Assembly: GCA_934692675.1 (NCBI GenBank)
Contig: CAKUUD010000001.1
Coordinates: 1 to 64,000, forward strand
Length of the DNA stretch: 64,000 bases
From: an uncultured Eubacteriales bacterium
GTDB taxonomy: Bacteria; Bacillota; Clostridia; Oscillospirales; Acutalibacteraceae
Direction: 5' to 3'
Numbering within the stretch: the first letter of the stretch is position 1; every line of letters starts with the position of its first letter. The notes below the pieces were generated by a model, which saw only the letters and a list, made by a program, of their open reading frames with translations, was not told the DNA's origin and did not search any database. This document shows, piece after piece, positions 8,617-14,765 of this stretch. The translations under genes and the position numbers were made by a program.

Positions 8617-8898
8617 ATGTCAGAAACAAACTTTGAAAACAACATGATTTCAGAAGAAGATTTGGAAAAAGCAGCGGGTGGCTTGAAAATTAATAAGAGT
8701 ACCCTTAAAAAAGCCCTGCTCGCAACAGGAGCACTTGTTGTCGCTGGAGTTGGTGGATATTATATTTGTAAAAATGGCAGCAAGAAAGACCCCGAAAAAA
8801 TGATAGTAAAATCTCTCAGCGAGATACAGAACGATCAAACTGCGGCTGAAGATGAATTTGTAGATAATTATTTTGAGGATGATGAAAATTTTATATAA
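8617..8898 (+). CDS. Double-glycine leader peptide, array copy 4
   Basis: 93 residues. Leader identical through ISEEDLEKAAGG; the next stretch differs slightly (LKINKSTLKKALLATGALVV) before YYICKNG. The tail of about 41 residues shares only SKK with copy 2 and then becomes strongly acidic (DEFVDNYFEDDENFI). Start ATG 8617 after AAAGGAG. Last copy before a terminator. Confidence 0.8.
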   Translation: MSETNFENNMISEEDLEKAAGGLKINKSTLKKALLATGALVVAGVGGYYICKNGSKKDPEKMIVKSLSEIQNDQTAAEDEFVDNYFEDDENFI

Positions 8899-8950
8899 AT
8901 TGGCCCCAAAACTTTTGTTAGTAGGCATTAAAATTATAATTTATAATAAT

Positions 8951-8986
8951 AAAAATCATCCTCCGATTGGAAGATGATTTTTTGTA
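8951..8986 (+). terminator. Terminator of the double-glycine array
   Basis: AAAATCATC/GATGATTTT outer stem plus TCC/GGA inner stem across one mismatch, loop GATT, then TTTTTTG. Confidence 0.85.
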
Positions 8987-8999
8987 CACAAAACCGATA

Positions 9000-9028
9000 C
9001 TCTCCTAATCAGGAGAGGTTTTAATTTG
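9000..9028. terminator. Second hairpin after the array
   Basis: CTCTCCT/AGGAGAG 7-bp stem (9000-9006, 9011-9017), loop AATC, followed by GTTTTAATTTG. It could be a back-up terminator for the array or end the convergent XRE transcript. Confidence 0.55.
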
Positions 9029-9115
9029 CAAAATTTTAAATACAAAACTCAGCATAAAAGTTTTTCAACAATTACTGTTTGTATAACGCACAGTCGGAAC
9101 TTAATACCAAGGGGT

Positions 9116-9397
9116 CTATTTAGATTTTTTTAAACATTCTATAATTTCTTTAATAGCAGATACTTCCCTTTCTGAAAGCCCTTGGATATTTATCACGGAA
9201 GTTCGAGGTATGTTCAATAAGTAATCCGATGAGACGTTAAACAGCAATGAAAGCTCTATAATATACTTAGTTGAAGGTACAGAAATTCCCATTTCCCAGG
9301 CGTTTACGCTTGAACGGGTTATTCCCAGTTTTTTTGCGATTTCGGATTGTGTTAATTTTTGTTTTGTTCGTAATTCTTTTATTTTTTCCGCAATCAT
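9116..9397 (-). CDS. XRE-family helix-turn-helix regulator
   Basis: 93 residues. An N-terminal Cro/C1-type HTH occupies residues 3-57 (LRTKQKLTQSEIAKKLGITR, SSVNAWEMGISVPSTKYI, LSLLFNVSSDYLLN). A short C-terminal helix (LSEREVSAIKEIIECLKK) probably dimerises. AAAGGAGG lies upstream of the ATG. It is convergent with the double-glycine array, so it may control the array or may simply be a neighbour; nothing in the sequence decides this. Confidence 0.85.
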   Translation of the reverse strand: MIAEKIKELRTKQKLTQSEIAKKLGITRSSVNAWEMGISVPSTKYIIELSLLFNVSSDYLLNIPRTSVINIQGLSEREVSAIKEIIECLKKSK

Positions 9398-9562
9398 TAC
9401 TAAAATGCCTCCTTTATTATAATTTTAACGTGAATCAGGTAGCATTACATTATCATTTAGATACTTATAATTTACAAAGACTAGTTTTAACATTAAGTTT
9501 ACATTTATACACTCAAAATACTAAAAATTTTATTACCCCAAGGCAACGATGTCAAAAAAACA

Positions 9563-9591
9563 TTGACTAATTACTCAATTAATGATAGAAT
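9563..9591 (+). promoter_or_regulatory. Promoter of rpsF-ssb-rpsR
   Basis: TTGACT (9563-9568), 17-nt spacer, TAGAAT (9586-9591). The stretch 9398-9562 upstream, between the divergent XRE gene and this promoter, holds nothing else I recognise. Confidence 0.7.
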
Positions 9592-9597
9592 TATAGA

Positions 9598-9664
9598 GGC
9601 TCATTTTTGAGTTAAATCCTTATCTCATACATAAAATGAGATCTTACGTCCAGAAGGAGGTGCC
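9598..9664 (+). promoter_or_regulatory. Possible S6/S18-responsive leader of rpsF
   Basis: The leader between the promoter and rpsF can form CTCA/TGAG and CTCAT/ATGAG hairpins. Many bacteria regulate this operon by binding of the S6:S18 complex to the rpsF leader. The position fits but I did not confirm the conserved binding motif. Confidence 0.35.
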
Positions 9665-9964
9665 ATGAAGATGGTAGAATTAAAACACGATTATGAATTT
9701 GTTTTGGTAGCTTCAGTTAAATTAGGAGAGAAAACCGAAGAATTGATTTCTAAATTCAAGGAATTAATCGAAAAAAATGCTGAACTTTCAAACATGACCA
9801 GTTGGGGAAAAAGAAAGCTTACTTATTTAATCAATAAGGAATCAGAAGGAGAATATGTTCTTTTTGAATTCAAAAGCAATTCTGAGTTTCCTAAAGAACT
9901 TGATCGTATCTGTCAAATCACTGACGGTGTGTTAAGATCTATGATAGTAAAAAAATCTGTATAA
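9665..9964 (+). CDS. rpsF: Small ribosomal subunit protein S6 (bS6)
   Basis: 99 residues, typical S6: HDYEFVLVASVKLGEKTEEL at the N-terminus, WGKRKLTYLINKESEGEYVL in the middle, and LDRICQITDGVLRSMIVKK at the end. Binds S18 and 16S rRNA in the platform. Start is uncertain between ATG 9665 (4 nt after GGAGG) and ATG 9671 (10 nt after). First gene of the conserved rpsF-ssb-rpsR operon. Confidence 0.95.
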   Translation: MKMVELKHDYEFVLVASVKLGEKTEELISKFKELIEKNAELSNMTSWGKRKLTYLINKESEGEYVLFEFKSNSEFPKELDRICQITDGVLRSMIVKKSV

Positions 9965-9983
9965 AAGGAACGGTTGTTAAAAT

Positions 9984-10427
9984 ATGCTGAATATAGTTGT
10001 GCTAACAGGTAGATTAACTGCAGACCCTGAGCTTAGACATACTTCAAACGATATAGCAGTTACAAGTTTCACTATTGCCGTAAACAGAAGATTTTCAAAA
10101 AATGTTGAAGAAAGACAAACTGATTTTATAGATATAGTTGCTTGGAGAAATACAGCTGAATTTGTATGTAAGTATTTCCAAAAAGGCCAGTTAATTGCGG
10201 TAGAAGGTTCGATTCAAACCCGTACTTATCAAGATAAAGACGGAAATAATCGAAAAGTTTTTGAAGTTATTGCAAGTAATGTTGATTTCGTTGAATCAAA
10301 GAAAAATTCAAGCACGGATAATTTTCAACATTCTGGAGATAATTTCTCTGCTAGCCAAGCGGCCTATACCAGTGGAAGTAATGATGATTTCCAAACTGTG
10401 GAATCTGACGATGACTTGCCGTTCTAA
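9984..10427 (+). CDS. ssb: Single-stranded DNA-binding protein
   Basis: 147 residues. The OB fold covers residues 1-105 (MLNIVVLTGRLTADPELRHT, VTSFTIAVNR, DFIDIVAWRNTAEFVCKYF, KGQLIAVEGSIQTRTYQDKD). A flexible Ser/Asn-rich linker follows, and the acidic tip DDDLPF recruits replication and repair partners. Located between S6 and S18, the standard Firmicute arrangement. Confidence 0.97.
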   Translation: MLNIVVLTGRLTADPELRHTSNDIAVTSFTIAVNRRFSKNVEERQTDFIDIVAWRNTAEFVCKYFQKGQLIAVEGSIQTRTYQDKDGNNRKVFEVIASNVDFVESKKNSSTDNFQHSGDNFSASQAAYTSGSNDDFQTVESDDDLPF

Positions 10428-10467
10428 TTCGGACTGAAATATACTCACGAAAGGAGATTGAAAAGAA

Positions 10468-10731
10468 ATGGCTGAAAAAACAGAAAGAACTGAAAGACGC
10501 GAAAATAACAGAGGCAGAAGAATGAGAAGAAAAGTTTGTGCTTTTTGTGCTGATAAATCTGCAAATGGAATAGATTACAAAGAATTCGGAAAATTAAGAC
10601 GTTTTATTTCTGAAAGAGCAAAAATATTACCTCGCAGAGTAACAGGAACTTGCGCAAGACACCAACGTGAACTCACAACCGCTATTAAACGTGCTCGTTA
10701 TCTTGCACTTTTACCATATACAAGTGACTAA
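10468..10731 (+). CDS. rpsR: Small ribosomal subunit protein S18 (bS18), zinc-type
   Basis: 87 residues. Core signature FGKLRRFISERAKILPRRVTG, then TCARHQRELTTAIKRAR and ALLPYTSD. The N-terminal CAFC plus the Cys of TGTCARHQ give the cysteine-containing version of S18. AAAGGAG upstream. Followed by a strong terminator ending the operon. Confidence 0.97.
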   Translation: MAEKTERTERRENNRGRRMRRKVCAFCADKSANGIDYKEFGKLRRFISERAKILPRRVTGTCARHQRELTTAIKRARYLALLPYTSD

Positions 10732-10744
10732 TTTGTAAAAAGAA

Positions 10745-10772
10745 TCCTCCCTTAATAGGGAGGACTTTTTTA
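10745..10772 (+). terminator. Terminator after rpsR
   Basis: TCCTCCCT/AGGGAGGA 8-bp perfect stem, loop TAAT, then CTTTTTT. Confidence 0.92.
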
Positions 10773-10844
10773 ACCGCATTTTTGTACATCTGCGCGATTT
10801 GTTGATAATAACGGCAGCATTCTACGATACTCCTGAGCGAAAAT

Positions 10845-10888
10845 AACAGAGTAGCTTTTACGTAATGCCACTCTGTTATCATTTTTTT
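10845..10888 (+). terminator. Orphan terminator-like hairpin
   Basis: AACAGAGTAGC (10845-10855) pairs with GCCACTCTGTT (10867-10877) with one mismatch, followed by ATCATTTTTTT. No gene precedes it after the rpsR terminator, so it may be a back-up terminator or the end of a short transcript starting around 10775. The rest of 10773-10990 shows no coding frame I trust. Confidence 0.6.
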
Positions 10889-10989
10889 AAAAGGTAAATT
10901 TAATACCAAAAAGCATGTTACTCTAAGCAACATGTTCATCTAAAATCACATTTATAGTGACTATTTAATTCTGATACGAACAAAAAATA

Positions 10990-11028
10990 AAGACCTGAAG
11001 GCCTAAAACGCGAACTGCCTCCAGGTGC
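10990..11028 (-). terminator. Terminator downstream of tRNA-Leu
   Basis: Read on the minus strand, ACCTGGAGGC pairs with GCCTTCAGGT (one G-T pair) and is followed by CTTTATTTTTTG. The left arm belongs to a 29-bp sequence that recurs at 56575-56603. Confidence 0.8.
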
Positions 11029-11032
11029 TACT

Positions 11033-11117
11033 TGGTGCGGCCAGTGGGACTTGAACCCACACGTCTCTCGACACATGCCCCTCAAACATGCCTGTCTGCC
11101 TATTCCAGCATGGCCGC
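11033..11117 (-). tRNA. tRNA-Leu (anticodon GAG)
   Basis: 85 nt including the encoded CCA. Acceptor GCGGCCA/TGGCCGC, anticodon loop TTGAGGG reading GAG, long variable arm, T loop TTCAAGT. Downstream of tRNA-Ser on the same strand. Confidence 0.95.
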
Positions 11118-11159
11118 ATAGCTACATTATAATAACAAATATAAAACTATTTTTCAATA

Positions 11160-11252
11160 TGGCGGAGAGAGGGGGATTCGAACCCCCGAAGCCGCTTTAA
11201 CGACTTACACGATTTCCAATCGTGCTCCTTAAGCCAGCTCGGACACCTCTCC
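11160..11252 (-). tRNA. tRNA-Ser (anticodon GGA)
   Basis: 93 nt including the encoded CCA. Acceptor GGAGAGG/CTCTCTCC-type pairing, anticodon stem CACGA/TCGTG with loop TTGGAAA reading GGA, large class II variable arm, T loop TTCGAAT. Confidence 0.95.
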
Positions 11253-11325
11253 ACTTACCATCAAATATTGTATCAGGTTTTAATATAAAAATCAATTATA
11301 TATTTTAAAGAAAAAATGAAAAATC

Positions 11326-11838
11326 TCACGTACTTATTGGTGAAAACTTACACTTTGTTTTTCTTTTATTGGTAAGTTTTTTCAACCTAATTCGGTTATA
11401 TCGTTGAATAATTATGAACGGCAAATTCACAGCTATCGGGATAATCGAAAATATTAGGGCGTACGGCATCGGGTTTATGGTAAACGAAATCAAAAAATAT
11501 AAACAACATACAAAATGATTCCACTCTGCTCGGCAAGTTTCCAATATAAAATTGTTTATATATCTGGTATCGAGCTTTGTAATGGAAAGCAAATTCCTTT
11601 TCGAAAACCCATTTTTTGAAATATATTGAGGAAGGTAATCTTTCCATTTTTTTATTTTTAAATATTTGATGTAAAATCGTCCATTATGTTCCCAATTTTT
11701 GGCCTTATAAAGCAGTCTTTCTGGGTTAAAAAATTTGTAATTTATGTTCTTGCACAGCCATAGAACTGCTAAATGATAAAATATCATCAGCAGTATATTC
11801 GTCAATATAATATTGATGTTACTATGGCTGTAAAGCAT
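11326..11838 (-). CDS. CrtO-like membrane acyltransferase family protein
   Basis: 170 residues with about four hydrophobic segments (near residues 8-30, 108-125 and 126-150). A central motif at about residues 45-70 reads KAKNWEHNGRFYIKYLKI followed by KWKDYLP. This WE-G-FY-I-WK-LP pattern matches my memory of the glycosyl-4,4'-diaponeurosporenoate acyltransferase (CrtO) family of staphyloxanthin synthesis. No carotenoid gene lies nearby, so the true substrate is unknown. The C-terminus is very basic (RIRLKKLTNKRKTK). Located 13 bp downstream of another membrane-protein gene on the same strand, so probably cotranscribed. Confidence 0.6.
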   Translation of the reverse strand: MLYSHSNINIILTNILLMIFYHLAVLWLCKNINYKFFNPERLLYKAKNWEHNGRFYIKYLKIKKWKDYLPQYISKNGFSKRNLLSITKLDTRYINNFILETCRAEWNHFVCCLYFLISFTINPMPYALIFSIIPIAVNLPFIIIQRYNRIRLKKLTNKRKTKCKFSPIST

Positions 11839-11851
11839 AATTCCCCTACCT

Positions 11852-12319
11852 TTAATTAAAATTTTTCATTTCAGTTTCTGCTTCTTTGAGTTTATCCTGA
11901 GCTTCTAGCATAAGCTGCGTTCTTTCTTGTGACAATGGCTTGGGCACTGCCTTTTTATACATATTTACAGCTTCTAAATACTTTCTGTATATGCCCATCA
12001 TTTTTTCGAAATGCTCCTGAGAATCTCTTGGAACTCTGGGCTTTAATTTTTTTTCTAAATTATCAACAAAAGTTTCGCATTTGCTAGCTAAATCTTCAAG
12101 TTTTTGAGCATCTTCTTTAGTGCCAATATAACTGGTCGTCAAATCTAAAAATTCATCAAGCACATCGTTAAAGTTTTCGTTTTGCACCACGACTTCTTTT
12201 ATATATTCTGGTTTCGTAAATACTTTAGCTTGATTGCTAAAATAAAAGAAGCATCCAGCGCCTATAGCTACAATTATAGCAGAAATACCTACTATTAACC
12301 ACTGTTTTTTAGATTTCAT
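11852..12319 (-). CDS. Membrane-anchored coiled-coil protein, function unknown
   Basis: 155 residues. One N-terminal transmembrane segment (residues about 6-27, LIVGISAIIVAIGAGCFFYF), then a helical, highly charged outer part (LDEFLDLTTSYIGTKEDAQK, LEKKLKPRVPRDSQEHFEKM, ending in KLKEAETEMKNF). No catalytic motif seen. Start ATG 12319 is preferred over a TTG at 12331 because the GGAG site overlaps the latter. Probably cotranscribed with the CrtO-like gene. Confidence 0.7.
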   Translation of the reverse strand: MKSKKQWLIVGISAIIVAIGAGCFFYFSNQAKVFTKPEYIKEVVVQNENFNDVLDEFLDLTTSYIGTKEDAQKLEDLASKCETFVDNLEKKLKPRVPRDSQEHFEKMMGIYRKYLEAVNMYKKAVPKPLSQERTQLMLEAQDKLKEAETEMKNFN

Positions 12320-12513
12320 TTCAAAAATCAACTCCTGTAATAATTATTTTAAAAAAAATTGTAGTAAGAATATACTATCATATTATTATATTTTTTTCTA
12401 TAATAAAAATTATTTTATTTAAAAAATACAATTTTATTTAAATATTTAAAACTCAAATCTTTAATATTCAGTATTAGCAATAAAATGTACGAATATTATT
12501 GCAAAATTTTTTC

Positions 12514-12542
12514 TTGACGTTTTTTTATTATTATGGTACAGT
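12514..12542 (+). promoter_or_regulatory. Promoter of tRNA-Arg
   Basis: TTGACG (12514-12519), 17-nt spacer, TACAGT (12537-12542), ending 16 nt before the tRNA. Confidence 0.75.
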
Positions 12543-12558
12543 AATAGAGGTGGTGTAA

Positions 12559-12635
12559 GCGCCCGTAGCTCAGCTGGATAGAGTGTTTGGCTACGAACCA
12601 AAAGGTCGGGGGTTCGAATCCCTCCGGGCGTACCA
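12559..12635 (+). tRNA. tRNA-Arg (anticodon ACG)
   Basis: 77 nt including CCA. Acceptor GCGCCCG/CGGGCGT, anticodon loop CTACGAA reading ACG (A34 presumably converted to inosine), T loop TTCGAAT. Confidence 0.95.
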
Positions 12636-12670
12636 ATAATTAATTTGATAATAATAATTTTTATAGAGGT

Positions 12671-12698
12671 TGCTCCTATGGGGCAGCTTTTTAATTTT
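12671..12698 (+). terminator. Terminator after tRNA-Arg
   Basis: TGCTCC/GGGGCA stem (one T-G pair) with loop TAT, followed by GCTTTTTAATTTT. Confidence 0.7.
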
Positions 12699-12716
12699 AA
12701 AAATATAAAAAATTAG

Positions 12717-12755
12717 ATAACATAACAAATATTCTATATTGATTTGTTATGTTAT
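12717..12755. repeat. Perfect 14-bp inverted repeat over the thrS promoter
   Basis: ATAACATAACAAAT (12717-12730) and its exact complement (12742-12755) with an 11-bp gap. The right arm contains the -35 hexamer of the predicted thrS promoter. No T tract follows, so an operator is more likely than a terminator. Confidence 0.65.
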
Positions 12756-12772
12756 GAATAAAGTGATATAAT
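12744..12772 (+). promoter_or_regulatory. Promoter of thrS
   Basis: TTGTTA (12744-12749), 17-nt spacer, TATAAT (12767-12772). The downstream leader (about 12780-12867) contains a hairpin with inner stem CAAATCC/GGATTTG and outer stem AAAGTATA/TATACTTT. No T-box sequence was found. Confidence 0.65.
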
Positions 12773-12867
12773 ATAAAACACATAACAAAGTATATAATTT
12801 CAAATCCTAATTTGGATTTGTATACTTTGAAAATATATGATTTATATAGATAATAGGAGGAAAATTT

Positions 12868-14628
12868 ATGTGTAAGAACGAAATGGATATCCACACGGGC
12901 CGACATTCTTTAGCTCATGTTTTGGCTAAAGCTGTTACGGAATTGTTTGATGATGTTAAATTGGCTATAGGTCCTGCGATAGACACCGGATTCTATTATG
13001 ATTTTGATATGAGCCATACTATAACTGAGGATGATTTTAAAAAAATAGAAGAACGCATGGCAGATATAATAAGCAGAAATGAATATTTCCCTAAAAAAAT
13101 GATTAGTGTTGATGACGCTTTAAAGCTTTTTAAAGGCCAACCGTATAAGCTGGAGTTGATCGAAAGCTTAAAAGACAAGGGCGAGGACATGTCTGTGTAT
13201 TACCTTGGCGATGATTTCTATGATTTGTGCAGAGGGCCTCACGTAGAAAACACAAAAGATTTGAAAAATTGGAGTTACAAAATCTCTAATGTTGCCGGCG
13301 CTTATTGGCACGGAGATGAAAATAACACAATGCTCCAAAGGGTTTATGTTTATGCATATCCTTCTAAAGCCGAGCTTAAAGAATACCTTAATTTTGTAGA
13401 AGAAGCTAAAAAACGTGACCACAGAAAATTAGGTCCGCAACTTGATTTATTCTTTATGGATGAAACCGCTCCAGGAATGCCATATTGGTTGCCGGATGGC
13501 TGGAAAATGTTCAATGTTCTCATAGATTTTTGGAGACAAGAACACGAAAAACGTGGCTACCATGAAATTTCATCTCCGCTTGTAAATAGAGATGTATTAT
13601 GGAAGACTTCCGGCCACTGGGCTCATTACAAAGAAAACATGTTTGCTATACCTTTGTCTGAAGACCAAACCTTTGCTGTAAAGCCTATGAATTGTCCTAA
13701 TGCGATGGTAGTTTATGGCAGGAAAACAAGGAGTTATCGTGACCTTCCTCTTAGATTTTCTGATTGTGATGTTTTGCATCGTAAAGAGGGTTCGGGTACA
13801 CTTCATGGATTGCTCAGAGTTCAGATGTTCCGCCAAGATGATTCTCATAACTTTATAACTGAAGACCAAATCCATAGTGAAATAAATTCTATTTTGGATA
13901 TTGCAGACTTGTTCTACAGCATATTTGGCTTGACTTATTCTCCTGTTCTTTCTACAAGACCCAAGGATTTCATGGGCGACATTGCATTATGGGATAAAGC
14001 TGAAGCAGAGCTTAAGTCTGTTCTTGATGCAAGATACGGAAAAGATGGTTACAAAATAAATGAAGGCGACGGAGCTTTCTATGGCCCGAAGATAGATATA
14101 ATGATGAAAGACGCATTGAATCGTGTCTGGCAAACAGGTACCATTCAGCTTGACTTCCAGCTTTCCCGTAATTTCAATTTGACCTATACCGATAAAGACG
14201 GAAAGCAAAAAATCCCTGTAGTTGTTCACAGAGTAATATACGGCTCGATGGAAAGATTTATAGGAATTCTAATCGAACACTTTGCCGGAAAATTCCCATT
14301 CTGGATTTCGGCAAATCAAATCGGAATCGTTCCTGTAAGAGATGAGCATACAGATTATGCAAATAAAATAGCAGAAAAAATCAGAATGTCCGGACTTCGT
14401 GTGAGTGTAGACACCTCCGAAGGAACTATGGGCAATAAGATTAAATCTTTCCGCAAAAAATTGCTTCCGTACATTATAATAGTCGGTGATAAGGAAATGG
14501 GAAATAATACCATTTCTCTGCGTGTCAGAACTGGAAAACAAATAAATGACATTTCATTAGATTCATTTATTTCACAGTGTAAAAACATGGTAGAAAATCA
14601 CTCGCTCGATTTGTGCGAAGAATTCTAA
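12868..14628 (+). CDS. thrS: Threonyl-tRNA synthetase lacking the TGS domain
   Basis: 586 residues, shorter than the usual 640 or so because the protein opens directly on the editing domain: HSLAHVLA gives H13 and H17, followed by DLCRGPHV. The class II catalytic core is complete (KPMNCPNAMVVY, the motif 2 region RFSDCDVLHRKEGSGTLHGL, motif 3 VIYGSMERFIGILIEHF), as is the C-terminal anticodon-binding domain (IVPVRDEHTDYANKI, VGDKEMGNNTISLRVR). The AGGAGG site 8 nt before ATG fixes the start, so the missing N-terminus is not a mis-called start. Attaches Thr to tRNA-Thr. Confidence 0.95.
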   Translation: MCKNEMDIHTGRHSLAHVLAKAVTELFDDVKLAIGPAIDTGFYYDFDMSHTITEDDFKKIEERMADIISRNEYFPKKMISVDDALKLFKGQPYKLELIESLKDKGEDMSVYYLGDDFYDLCRGPHVENTKDLKNWSYKISNVAGAYWHGDENNTMLQRVYVYAYPSKAELKEYLNFVEEAKKRDHRKLGPQLDLFFMDETAPGMPYWLPDGWKMFNVLIDFWRQEHEKRGYHEISSPLVNRDVLWKTSGHWAHYKENMFAIPLSEDQTFAVKPMNCPNAMVVYGRKTRSYRDLPLRFSDCDVLHRKEGSGTLHGLLRVQMFRQDDSHNFITEDQIHSEINSILDIADLFYSIFGLTYSPVLSTRPKDFMGDIALWDKAEAELKSVLDARYGKDGYKINEGDGAFYGPKIDIMMKDALNRVWQTGTIQLDFQLSRNFNLTYTDKDGKQKIPVVVHRVIYGSMERFIGILIEHFAGKFPFWISANQIGIVPVRDEHTDYANKIAEKIRMSGLRVSVDTSEGTMGNKIKSFRKKLLPYIIIVGDKEMGNNTISLRVRTGKQINDISLDSFISQCKNMVENHSLDLCEEF

Positions 14629-14649
14629 TAGGTATATATATTAAAAGTG

Positions 14650-14685
14650 CACTTCCTGATTTAATTCAGGGAGTGTTTAATTTTT
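14650..14685 (+). terminator. Terminator after thrS
   Basis: CACTTCCTGA/TCAGGGAGTG 10-bp stem with one T-G pair, then TTTAATTTTTG. Confidence 0.85.
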
Positions 14686-14702
14686 GTAAAAGTTAAATTA
14701 TG

Positions 14703-14731
14703 TTGACAATACGATAGGGTTATGGTACAAT
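14703..14731 (+). promoter_or_regulatory. Strong promoter of the secreted RelE-like protein gene
   Basis: TTGACA (14703-14708), 17-nt spacer, TACAAT (14726-14731). The gene follows with AAAAAGGAG. Confidence 0.8.
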
Positions 14732-14765
14732 CAAAACGTTATTAATTTAAAAAGGAGTGTAAAAT

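Larger units (their letters stand above)
7466..8930 (+). repeat. Four-unit tandem repeat carrying double-glycine peptide genes
   Basis: Four units of about 340-390 bp. Each has a near-identical upstream block (stem-loop, ATTATAGATTATATAG, TTTTTTACAAAGGAGTG) followed by a near-identical first 50-55 codons; the last 20-45 codons differ from unit to unit. The first unit lacks the stem-loop block, and a worn copy of the stem-loop follows the fourth gene (about 8903-8925). The pattern is what serial duplication with strong conservation of the 5' part and diversification of the 3' part would leave. Confidence 0.85.

Noticed and set aside
9116..9397. XRE gene as proven regulator of the peptide array
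   Set aside because: Convergent orientation and no shared operator sequence seen; association is only by proximity.
12773..12867. T-box riboswitch upstream of thrS
   Set aside because: No T-box sequence or specifier-loop arrangement could be found; the leader is too short.
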